Positions 1 to 12,000 of a stretch of 45,000 bases of DNA are shown piece after piece (position 1 is the first letter of the stretch; the number at the start of each line of letters is the position of its first letter). The stretch lies in contig CM074810.1 in NCBI GenBank assembly GCA_037447605.1, positions 3,844,973 through 3,889,972 on the forward strand, written 5' to 3'. The position numbers were made by a program, and so were the translations under genes. The notes beneath the pieces are model-generated. The model was not told the origin of the DNA. It did no database searches and worked only from the letters and a program-made list of their open reading frames with translations. The stretch comes from Zygnema circumcarinatum (Eukaryota; Streptophyta; Zygnematophyceae; Zygnematales; Zygnemataceae).

Positions 1-3000
1 GGGGACCCTCTCCCTCTCCCTCGCCCTCTTCCTCTTCCTCTCCCAGACCAGCTTGTAGCCCAGACTCACCCTGTGACAGCGATATCCCCAACAATGCAGT
101 ACCCGGCAGGTGGAACGGGCCTCCATATGGAGACTTCCTTCGAGCTTCTGCTCCCCTTGGACCACCACACTCTCTGATAGGTCGTGGCCGGCTCATACAC
201 CGCCCCTTCACCCACGCTCGTGCGGCGCTTTGGCAAGTGACCGGATTCGGCTTGCGAGGGTGCACCGTTCTCGCCAACGGTAGGGGGGCGAGCGTTCTGT
301 GTGGAGGAATCCGTTGAACTACGGATTAAGCCGGTGATAACAGCAGTCCGGAGGTCGAACGGAGTGAAGTCTGAAGCTTGTTGGCCGTTGCGGACAAAGA
401 ATGAATTCACTGCATTTTCGATTCGCCAGAAAGCGAACCCGCCCATGTGGTTCATTTCTCTGCGCCAAACAAACACTTGCCAATCACTATTTTTTCCATC
501 CCTGCCATAAGAATTCAATAGGGCAACAGAAGTCCTGGGAGGATTCAATCATTGGGCTTTGACCATCATCGACCTAGCAGCGAACAATGTCCCAACTGCA
601 ATACTTCTTAAGCATCTGCTACCTCTGGTTGAAGCACAACCCAAGAAACTTCGACTTCCTGATCAACAGAGCAGTGCCTGTACCTTGGCTGCTCCTGCCG
701 ATAGTAGATGCAATCTTTCAGGGCTGCGGGCGTAGCCAACTTCTGCTCCACGCAGTGCACTGTGCTCAGGTTAGGCGGCTCCGTCCCGGGGTTAGCCACA
801 CACCCCATGGCGACATAGCCTTTGGGGGGGACAGGTTGCCACACAGTGCAGCCGTCCTGCATCGACTCCTTCCTTACAGCCTCCTCCTTCCTCTCTCTCC
901 TCTCTGTCCCCCTCCCCTCCCCCTCTCCCTCTCCCTTCCCTGCAATCGCAGTCGCACTTGTCGGCGCTGATGTAAAGACTTCAACGAACCCGGTGGGCCG
1001 CTTTAGGCGAGAGTAGCTGAGCCGTACTGCCACCACTGTCTGAGAGGGAGGCTCATCGCTGGACACACAAGACAGCAACAACTTGTATATATAGTAAGAT
1101 GTGGTGATGACGGTCGATTGATTTTCATGTGTTGACTCAAATTCTCAATCAAGGTCCACTTCCCCCCCCCTTCCCACAGTCCTCTCTTTCTCTCCCTTCC
1201 ACTTTCGCTCTCTCTTTCGGAGGGTCATGTGCCGATCGATGCAAGTAGCAGTAAAAGCAAGAAGAAAGTCAAGCAGTCTCCCCCCCTTTCCTACGTACCT
1301 TCCCACTCTTTCTTTCACAAAAAGGATGATACTGTCATCTCCTGAATTCTAAATGCATGAATTGGAAATCAACTAGGTTTGGCAGTCCATGCTTGCTTCA
1401 ATACGTCCTTGCTTTTCACCACCCTTCCTTTCATGCTTTGAGTAGACATTAGCGACTCTTAGAGTTTTTGGGGTGTAGTTCTTTTGTTAAGAGCTTAAAG
1501 TCCTCCAAATAATGGCACCTTATAGTGACGCAATCGGCAAGAATAGCGAAACCTGGAGGGGCCCGTGGCCGCCAAAAGGCCAACCGCTTCCCCAGATGGT
1601 CTCCTGCAGCCGTTCAAATTAGACCCCAACCTTGCTTCAGGGAGGGCTCTCAGAAAATAGAGTGTAGACAATGTCAGAACGACGAGAGGAAACAGACAGG
1701 TTGGGTAAAATTGTTGGAAACACCCACCTGCTTGACACCATATCTTGTCAAAGTGCATGCAGCGCACCGTTTGGTCCTCGGATGTCATTTTGAAGCAGGC
1801 CATGTAGTCCTGCTGCAGGCGAGTCACGAGGCGGAGAGCGTTGAAACTCCAATTGCTGGTGAGGTCGCTCATGCGCACCTTCAGACTATGGCTGCCCGAG
1901 CGGAGGGAGTACTGCAAGTCTGTGTCGAAGGGGTCGATAATGGAGAGGCCGGAAGAGACTTCGAACTGCGTTCCTTTCAGCAGCAAGTTCAGCTTCATGT
2001 CATCGCCTTCCGACGCAAATCTGTGCGAGGGTAGAGAATGGAGAAGAATCAGAAGCGAGTCATTGCTTGTTTACAGTTTTCTTTTCCAGGGCAAGGGTTG
2101 CTTACGCGTAGGGACTCACTGGAGAAAGGGGGAGCATTTGATCCGGAAGAGAGTTTCGGCATGGAGAAGCGCTTCTTTTGGCCATTTGGTACTATCGTAC
2201 AAAGTGAACTGTGTGTTTACTGCCTGCCAAGGAACATCCAGTTCAACCAAGAAAAACGGTGAAATCTGCTGAATTCTCCTTCAAAAAGCAAACCCCATTA
2301 CCTATATGACCTGAATATTGCAAATGCTTTATACTTCAGGTTGCTGACGATTCTCAAGCAATTGCCCTGCTTAAGAATTGTCATGATCTCGGCAGCAAGC
2401 GCTGCTGAACTCACCTGAATCTCCACCTTCAATGAGGCAGGGGAGGGTGCGGGTTGTTGGGGTGCGGGAGGTTTAAGCGCAAGTCTTCTCCGGTAGCTCG
2501 CCTGGAGATGGGGGGGCGGCGCAGCCACCATCTTCACTCCGTCCCTTGAAGCTGCACTGTAGCTGCTGCCATTGCCCAGGCCCACGCACACCTCCAAGAA
2601 ACGTCCGTTCTGAAGGGCAGACCACCCGCAAGGAGATCAGAGGAGGGGTGCAGGGTCGACATGCAGTCATGGAGGGGGAGGGGGGGGGGGAGGAGAGGGG
2701 AGAGAGAGAAGGGGGGGGAGAGAGGGAGAGAGCGGTGCGGACAATGGAGGCAAATGCATAAACGAACAGTGAAAGCGAGATAAAGGCCGGAAACTGTGAA
2801 ACTGTGCATAGCTACATAGGAACCAATTTTAGAGTACGAAACACAAAAAACGAAGAGAACATAAGTGCCCTGTTGCCACTCTTCCCTGAATGTCGATGTG
2901 TTCTACAAGAACAAGTTGCATAAGCATCTGGACGCCTGATTTCTTCTGAGATTAACGCCATACCAATATCCGTCAAATCTCTCCAACATCAACATCAAAC

Positions 3001-6000
3001 GAAACACATAGATTATAACCTATCCATTTTCCCATTCCAACATTTCAGGTTCAAAAGCTCCCTCATCCACCAACCTGAATATGCACATTCTTGAACCGCA
3101 GCCTCTTCCCGTGACCAATGACGACGAGCGGCGCCACGGGCGGCTTAACAATATCCCTCCCTTCCTCATCCACGAGCCGCAAAACCCCTCCCCCCCCATC
3201 ATACACATACTCGTCGACCCCCCCCGCATCCGCTATCAATGGGCTCGAGGGAGACAAGGTAACCATGGCCTTCTTCCTCTGCACGTGCAGAGGGCGCGAA
3301 AGAAGGAGAGCACGCTGCAGCCCTATGGGGTCCTCGTCGACCCCCCCCTCATTGCGTTTCAGGGCGGGTCCAAGAGAAGGCACAAAGAATGTGCCCACCG
3401 CGACGATGAAGTCCAAAACGACAAGCAGTCTTGGCCGCTGTATTCGTATGAATACGTTCTGGAAAGTGGGGCCATATTGGTAGTCTAGCTGCACCATGGT
3501 GAGGGTAGGGCCGGCTGCCTTGCCATTGCTCGGCATTCTGAGAGCAGCACTCATCTTGTCGCTGCTCTCGTGGGACGAGTCTCGTTCAATTTCGTCTGCG
3601 TTTCCGAGAATGTAGCGTAGTTCGGGGGGGGTTCCTGGGCGGCAGTCTTTGATTAGGAGGCGAGAGAGGGAGGCCATGACATGGGCTTCAGAGAGAGCAC
3701 TCGATGAGTAGCAAATCCACAATCCTTGGATCTGCATACGGCATGGCAAAAGTTGTAAGACATTGCATGGATCCGAAAGGTTTCTGGGAAATGGTTTTTG
3801 GGTTGAGAAGGCTTTTCGGAAACGACCCATCCTTAGCGAAAGCATAGCTTAGTTGCGATGACACAGAATTGGACATCCTCAACAAGAAAAGAAAAGAAAA
3901 GGCTTGGTTGGATTCCGGGGTTTAAGTGAATCTATTGCTCTGCACAGACCATGGCCAAGGCAGAGTAGAGCTTACCTGCATCCCTGCCAGCTTCGTCTCC
4001 CGCATGCTGCCCGTGTACAGCCCGAGGAGGACCGTGTCAATGTCCACTTCCACTTTGAACAGGGTCACGTTGCGGTTCGGATCAACTTCAGATGCTGATC
4101 CCTCCGTGGATGTTGATACTGATCTTGATCCTGCATCCACCGTGGAATCGCTTGCAGTCCTCCCCCCAGAGGGCAACGTTGCCTCGGGCTCGTCCACGAG
4201 CGGAGGAGGAAGATTGGGCAGTTCAGAGAAGTTGCTGCTTCCGCATTCCATCATTACCTGACACTCGCGATCTGACATTCCGGCACTCAGTTGACTCATC
4301 TGTCACAGTGCAACCAACACCATCTCAGTTTGCGCGTATACTTCGGACGAGGTCTATAAGTGGGGAGAAAGAGTGAGAGAGGAGGGAGGGAGGGAGGGAG
4401 AGAGAGAGAGAGAGCAAGTGAAGCTAAAGAGTGAGAGAGGAGGGAGGGAGGGAGGGAGAGAAGAGAGAGCGCAAGTGAAGCTCAAGAGTGAGCGAGGAGG
4501 GAGGGAGAGAGAGAGAGAGAGAGAGAGCAAGTGAAGCTCAAGAGTGAGAGAGGAGGGAGGGAGGGAGAGAGAGTGAGAGCAAGTGAAGCTAAAGAGTGAG
4601 AGAGGAGGGAGGGAGGGAGAGAGAGAGAGAGCAAGTGAAGCTAAAGAGTGAGAAAGGAGAGAGGGAGGGAGAGAGAGAGAGAGCAAGTGAAGCCAAAGAG
4701 TGAGAGAGGAGGGAGGGAGGGAGAGAGAGAGAGAGCAAGTGAAGCTAAAGAGTGAGAAAGGAGAGAGGGAGGGAGGGAGAGAAGAGAGAGAGAGAGCAAG
4801 TGAAGCTGGACGGTTGGATTCTAACGCTCTATGAATCTTTTCGAGCTGTTTAGGGTTTTGTCTCCTCCCCTGACCTTAACATTGAACTGCAGTCGCGGCA
4901 GCTTCTGCCAGAGATCGCGAAGGGGCCGGTAACAGCGAATCTGGAGACCACCGACTTCTTGGATGACGTCAGCTCCCGTCCGTCCATTAGCTCCGATGAG
5001 GATGTGAATCCCCTCCAGCTGCACGATTAGACATGCAAACCGATTCGTCATGAAAATCACAGTGCTTTATCTTGCGAGTACTCCATACATGGTTGGGATT
5101 TCAAATAAGAAAGAGAGAGTAAGAGAGAAAAAAAAAAAAGAAAGAAAGAAAAAAAATAAGAAAGAGAGAGAATAAGAGTTTCTTATTTGAAATTCAGCGA
5201 AGGTATCGCGTTTTAGACGAGAAAGCGGAGGGAAATTTTTAAAGTAGTAATGCATACCTGTGCAGTTATGGTTTCGATGCGTACGGCCGCCCCATCGTCG
5301 GGGGAGCCCCCCCGCCAATCGATTTGGTTGTGAATGCGAAGCTGGCGGAGGTCCAACTGCATGTAACTGGAAGAAAATTCAACCCTTCAATATGCAAGTA
5401 AGAGGGCTTCCTGTCCACTCTCGGTCCCCATACCCCCCCACGGTGCAAGCTAAGCTTTGCCCCAACATGTTAAGAGACCTGCCTCAAGCTACCCAAACTT
5501 GCAAAAAAGCTAAACTAACGTGAAAACTGTGGACGACATGTGTCAAAGAGAAGAAGTTGTGAAGTCTAACAAAGAGCCGGCATTAGAATTGTAGGTGATG
5601 AAATGGGCTCTCTTACTCTTCACTATGGGAGGAACGCGGCAGCACAATGACAGGATTGCTGAAGGCAACATCCAGCTTCATCGCCGGAAGCCCTGCAACC
5701 TCTGACTGAGTAAAGAAACGTTCGACCTCACTCATTCCCTGTCTGATCTTCACAAGGTGACCCGGGTCCCTGGGAGCGAGCCCCATAAAGTACTCCATTA
5801 TCTGCTACAATGAGTTCAAACAAGTGAAGTGGGATGCTTCTTTAGCGACCAACTTCAACTTGCCTTGTGAAATTTCACTCACTGACTTACTTCAAAAGCG
5901 GAGAGTTGACAGGAAAAAAACTTTGTTTATAGAAAGGAGTCGAAAAAACATCACCTCCATGATGAAACGGTTGAGATAGACTATTCGCACTCGGGACAAC

Positions 6001-9000
6001 TCCGCTTTCAAGCTGTAGTCGTGCCCATCGTAATCAGGATCGTCCTTGCTGTATGATAACACATTCAGCTGGTTCAAGCAAAAAAGGAAACGAGAGAAGG
6101 AGAGGTCGAGACATCAGAGCAACAATAGTTTCTTGCGTCTGTCAGACGTTGTCGCATGCAAGTTAAAGATGGAGATGAAGCGAGAGAGAAAGGCCGAAGG
6201 AGGGAGGCGAAGAAAGTGGGAGTAGGGTAAATAGAAGGGAAGTGAACGGGAGGTAGAAGGAGAGGCACCTTAACAAACGATTTTGCCTCATCTCGAGTGT
6301 CGCACATCCATCCATATTGGTGACCCTCTCCCAATGTGTAGTCGCAAATCCGCAGGTTTCCCATGTCGGCATCCACCGAAAATGAGGACGGGAAAACCTG
6401 TGAGACAAAGCTTGCATGGTTTAGAACTGAGACACACTTGGACTACTTCCAGTCATTAAGTATAAAAAATCAAGGAAGTTGACGGCCCAAAGAACCCCAA
6501 AAGCTGAGTAGATTCTCAAAACCTACAAAGTTCAAATCCTGAAAGTTAGGGGACCCTACGAAGCAGAGAAGCCTTAGAAGCCAAGAACGTGCAAGTTAAT
6601 CGACCGCACTTCACCTTGATGGTGACATCAATCTTCTCCTGTGTGAGCATTGCAAATTGCAGCCCGTCCTCCTTGTTGAGAGTGAGCTGTGTGTTATCCA
6701 TACTAAGCTCCAGTTTAAACAAAATCCGTTGTTTCCCTTTACCCAACACGCCCTTCACCACCTGCTTCTTGGGCTGAGCGTGTGGAATCGGCCGTTCTTT
6801 GCTTTTACGCGTCTCCATGTCCGCCCCATCTCCGTTCCGTTTAACGGATTCTTCGCCGTTTTTAGCACTGCGTTCTGTTCCAGCACCCTCTTCATCTCCG
6901 GGTTTTACTAAGCTCATCAGACTCTCCTCCTCCCCTTGCCTTCTCTCCGTCTCGCCCTGCCCCTCCTTCGGCTGCGTATTCACATCGGCTACAAAGTCGA
7001 TCAAGGCCATTACAGTTCGCCGATTGCAGAAAAAGGACAAAGTCGCAAGTCTTAACGAGACCTGCAGAAACAACAGGAGAAAAGTGAACAGCAAATCAAG
7101 CACTCCTTTCCCACCCGACTGAAACAAAAGAGCTAAGGGTTTCAAAACCTTTAGGATAACTCAAGGTTCAAGTTGTGGCTCGTGTCTCCCTCTTTCCAGG
7201 CTTCAACGACTTTGAAGTGTCAATGAAATTAGTAAATTGAAAGATGCATCCTGATTTCCATGATTTACCAATACAATCACTGCTCTGATCCGAGGTTTTA
7301 CCTGCATATCCGTGCCGTCATAGTCAGGCGAATCTTGATATCGCTTCACGTACTGCCCTCGGATGAAGCTACGAAACCCATCCTCCTCCTCCTCCACCTT
7401 TGTGGTTGTAGGTCTCGTACTCGGAAGAATGCCCGGTTGCCTCTCAAACGTGGGCGGGACCATTGTGAACCCTTCTCCAGTAAAGCCCCTAGCATCTTCA
7501 TCCGCATCATAATACAGAGTGGCTACTCTAAGCAGACCTCCTTTTGGGGTCTTCCTCGGAGACTGCCCGGAAGAAGAATCTTCCGAACGTGGCGAGGATT
7601 CGTAGTATGCACTCGCCTCCTCTATGCTGTCGAAAAAAACCCCACTTCCCCCACTGCCCAGAATGGGGCTGCTAAAGTTTCCACTGCCGGCACTGTTACT
7701 GCGTGTTCGGGAAAGCATGAAGTCGAGCTTTCCGGTCAAGTCTTGGCTTTCGTCAATTGCTTCATCTCCCGTAAGACGGGCAATTTCTGCGGCGGAGAGG
7801 CCCGGGGAGACGAGGAGGGAGCGGGCCAAGTAGCGGCAGGAGGGCCCGAGGAAGCCGCTCAGCTTGTCTTCGATGTCTGCAGACTCTATGGAAAAGCCGA
7901 GGAGGAGGTCCAAGTCGAGGAGGATAGCGCATTCCACCTGAAACGCAAAGTGGCACAGATAATGTCATCAATAATGAATGTGTATGTTTGGATAGTTTTG
8001 GAGGTACACGAGAGAGAGAGAGAGAGGGAGAGAGCGAGAGAGAGAGAGAGTAAGAGAGTGTATATGCGCACGCACAGACACACACTTGCAGGTACAAGTA
8101 TACATGCGGGAACAATAGGTCTATGTAGGGGTATGGATATTTAAGTGTAAGTACGCATAGGTATATGTATATATGGATGGATGTGCATATACATGTTTGT
8201 CCCTGTCGACAGGACTTTAGACGTAGGGCTTCTAAATCATCAAGGGGCTTTAGGGACAAGAGAGTTTTTGAGAAAATTGAGATTCTTTTGCGACTTAGCT
8301 TTTACAAAGATTGTCAGTGGTTGTTCTTCTTACCCTGCACTTGGAGGCATGGAGCTCCAACACCTGCGTCTCATCCTCGAGCAGCAGGTTGAATTGATAG
8401 GGATGAATCTGCACCCCCAAAAATTATGTACCCAAAACAACAAAAAACACAAAAACCACTTGTTTCATCGATTCCTTAAAGAAAACAACAAACAAAGAGA
8501 AAACTACGCCCCGTTGCAGCTGCACTGCCGCACAACTTAGCCCGCTTTCAGCTCAACTTATCCTCATGCTTCAAGATTTCTATGTTGTCTAAGGCTTTCA
8601 GCTCGCGGTCATTAGCAGAGCCAATGTTAATGAAATGATGCTGCTTTTACCACGGAGGAAATTGAGATTTTTAATTCGTCCAAAACGCCGGTGACGAAAA
8701 ATTTCTCCTGGTCGGCGAGGCTGATGAGACCGCCGCCTTCTGAAGGGGTCGCCTCTCGGGACTCGCTCTCACTATCGCTGTGCCCCGAACTGATGAGCTC
8801 AGCGATGGCGGCGGGAGCCTGTTTGAACGCACCACTCAACCACCAGTTGTTAAAGGTTCGAAGGTTTGAGGGTCTTTGGACAGTAGAGGGATGTTTGGGC
8901 TGAAAGACATTTCTGGTTATCAGAGTTTTGAAAGGTTTGAAAGGCTTTTGTCCTGCCTATGTGATATATATATGAGTGAGCATTGTAAAGAAGCGAGTGA

Positions 9001-12000
9001 GAGAGCAAGAGAGCGAGAGTGAGAGAGAGAGAGAGAGAGCGAGAGCGAGAGAGAGCGAGTGCGAGAGAGAGCGAGAGAGAGCGAGTGCGAGAGAGAGCGA
9101 GAGCGAGAGAGAGCGAGAGCGAGAGCGAGAGCGAGAGCGAGAGCGAGAGAGAGTGTGAGCGAGAGCGAGAGTGAGAGAGAGCGAGAGCGAGAGAGAGCGA
9201 GAGCGAAAGAGAGCGAGTGAGAGAGTGAGTGAGGGGTTGGGGAAGAGAATATTTGGCAAAAGCAATTCGCCAGTTTTGAAGTGCCACTTACAGACGCTCG
9301 ATAAATGGCTGCACGGAGATGGGCGCGCCACGACAACTGTTCAGTTCTGTTTGCAAACTTGAGCAGCACAGCGCCCATAGATTCGGTCACCTGCGTTATC
9401 CGCACACTACTCCGCTGTGAGCACCCGAGAGACCCAAAAAGGCCCCTTTCTGCAATATTGCCCTGCAGTCCCCAATTTGGAATGTGCCACTCACCTTGGC
9501 ATTCCACTGCGCGGAATCTGCAATTCCGAGAACATGCTCTACGTTTCCGATGGCATCTGGCGGAACCTCAACCACCTGCTTGCCAATTAAACTGAATTCC
9601 CAACCAGGAGAAAAGGAAATGCATGAACAAGCATAACGCAAACCAAAGTGCCCTAGAAGTTATAAATCCCTCACAACTCCTCTAGTTTGCTGGAAAAGAC
9701 TTAAATTGACGAGGGTTAACTGTGAAAAGTCAAGGAGACAGTCGCTTGAACCGACATTGCTTCCTCAGTTTCATCATCCGATCACTCTTCTTCAAACTGG
9801 ACAGTATCAGATAGGTTAGAAATACGTTGGCATTACCTGACGCGCTGCTTGAAGCTGCGAGCGAGAGCAGAGGAAAGGAGATAGAGGAAGGGCCCTGCCA
9901 GAGCTGCGTGCCTTTGCTGCCAAACTGCATCCCGATTGGCCAGACCCTGTTTAATGTCCCCAACCACGATACCCATATCATCAGCATTCCGTTCTCGCTG
10001 TCACTCATCACACCCTTCCTTTCCTTTCCCTCTCGCTTTTCTTCGCTATTTCCTTCTCTAAATTTCTTCTCCTCGTCCCTCTCCTCCTCTCCCTGCTCTC
10101 TGTTTCTCTCCCCTCCCCCCCCCCCAACTCTCCTTGCATCTCCATTCGCTGTCATCCACACCCTTCGCCCTCTCCACCCTCCCCCTACGAGGCCGAACTT
10201 CTAGCAGGCAGCCCATCACGTCAGGATTCAAAGTACAATACTGCAGAAGCAAGCATCCCTGAATCCAACAGGATTCTAGCATTGCACCCACGATTACTTC
10301 TTCACAGACAGTAACGCTGAGAATGCAGCTATGATATCTTTTGGCCGTGAACAAGAGTTCTAAGATCTCTCGTTCGAGAGGAGAGAGACGGACCCCCCAT
10401 GTGAGCACCGCCACTGTCCCGTCTTTCTCGGCCTCGTCCCACACCGCCACGGTTGTGGGCTCATACGAGTCCTGTACTGCGTACACCACCTTCATCAGAC
10501 GATGGTAGCTCCCAGCGGAGAGGCGGAAACCCAAGGAGGGGACCCGTACGGCCACTCGTGTAGATGGGTATCTCGGATGCGCAACCCATATCTGCGGCCG
10601 CAGCATAAGAAGGGGACAGTGCGACGAAAGATGATTATGGTGTGATTATGGTCGTTATGGTCTTTATGGTCGTGTAAAGCATGTTATGGTCATACTCGTG
10701 GCAATTAAGGTTCTAGCATGCTTGGGTGGTATGTTTTCTAGAGGAAGAGAAGCACCCACTTGCTGCACCATCGCCACAAGGCCACACTCTTCCACTAATG
10801 GAAAAATGCGGCAGTTGGTGTCGCTTGAGGAAGGATGGAGAAACCCGCTCGCCAAACTTGTCTTTTCGGGAACGTATGTGATCGGAGCAGACCAATCGTA
10901 GTGCCCATCCACGAGAAAGCAGGAGATAGCGCTCGCTGTTATGTAGAATCGCATGTAGAGGTCCAACTCCTCCTTCGGAACTTTCGATGAATCGGTATCC
11001 TGGCAAGAGAGGACGTCCAAAAGCCCCACGTTATTTTTTCAGCAAAAGATGATTTCGGGGTCTTAAAAACTATGCTGAGAGCCTGCAAGGATTTGAAATT
11101 TCAAGCCTTCCCCTGCCTATATTCGCCAATTCTCTTTGTCAAATCTTCTCCAACCCTTCCCTTGCTCCTGAATCGCACCATCCAGGCAAACCCAGCTGCC
11201 CTAGGAGCAAAAATCATGAGGTTTACTGAGGATGATCGATTTACCGAATCAGTTTTAAAGGTGAAATGGCCCAAATCCAGGAGGCATTGTGTCTTATGTA
11301 CGCCGTCCGGTGCGAAGTTAGTCGGAAGTGAAACTTTGGGTGCCTCAATGTCCAGATCAACAATGAACCTGCAGACCTCCATCTTAACTACTAAGTAAAA
11401 TGTAGCAAAATCTGTAGGGTTAAAGGAGATAGCGTAAAGGAAGCTCTTCAATAAGCGCGGCATCCAAACAACACAGATTGGAAGAAACAGTTCCAAATAA
11501 GGAAGGGATGGCTCCAAAGCTGGATCATATGCAGCCTCAAGCTTTTTTAGAATAACTTTCCTTGTCTCACTATATCCTTCTCTCCCCCTCTGACTCCTTC
11601 CCCCTCTTTCTCGCAACTTCCTAAAACTCATTCTCCATTTCTCGCACAGCTCGCCCTGCAGCTCTTCCTTTCCTTGCATGTCCATTTCTTCCTCACTTCT
11701 CTCCACTTCGTTCCCCTCCTTTCTTTCTTCTTACATCTCCTCTTCACTCTCCATCTCCCTTTGTAGGTATCGTCCCTTGTACATGCCATTTGCCATCTGA
11801 AGGTAAAAATAGAAGCTCACCGAGGACGAGAGGCGAGGCTCGCTTGGATCTGCGCTTGTGCTGTGCGGGTAACTTCATCCAGAGTCGACTGAAACCTCCT
11901 CCGAGCAAACCAGTGTGGGTTTAGTCGTATGCATCAACAATGCATGATGCATAGGAACATGGTCCACAATACACACGTGTTTGCTTCAGGTATGGTGTCT

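Noticed and set aside
1525-2034. 169-codon plus-strand frame
   Set aside because: Lies opposite VPS13 exons 35-36, which have strong family conservation on minus.
7260-8144. 294-codon plus-strand frame
   Set aside because: Antisense shadow of VPS13 exon 24 plus a microsatellite; no protein features.
8850-9507. Ser/Leu/Arg-repeat frames on minus and Glu/Arg-repeat frames on plus
   Set aside because: Product of the GA/GAGAGC microsatellite in VPS13 intron 21.
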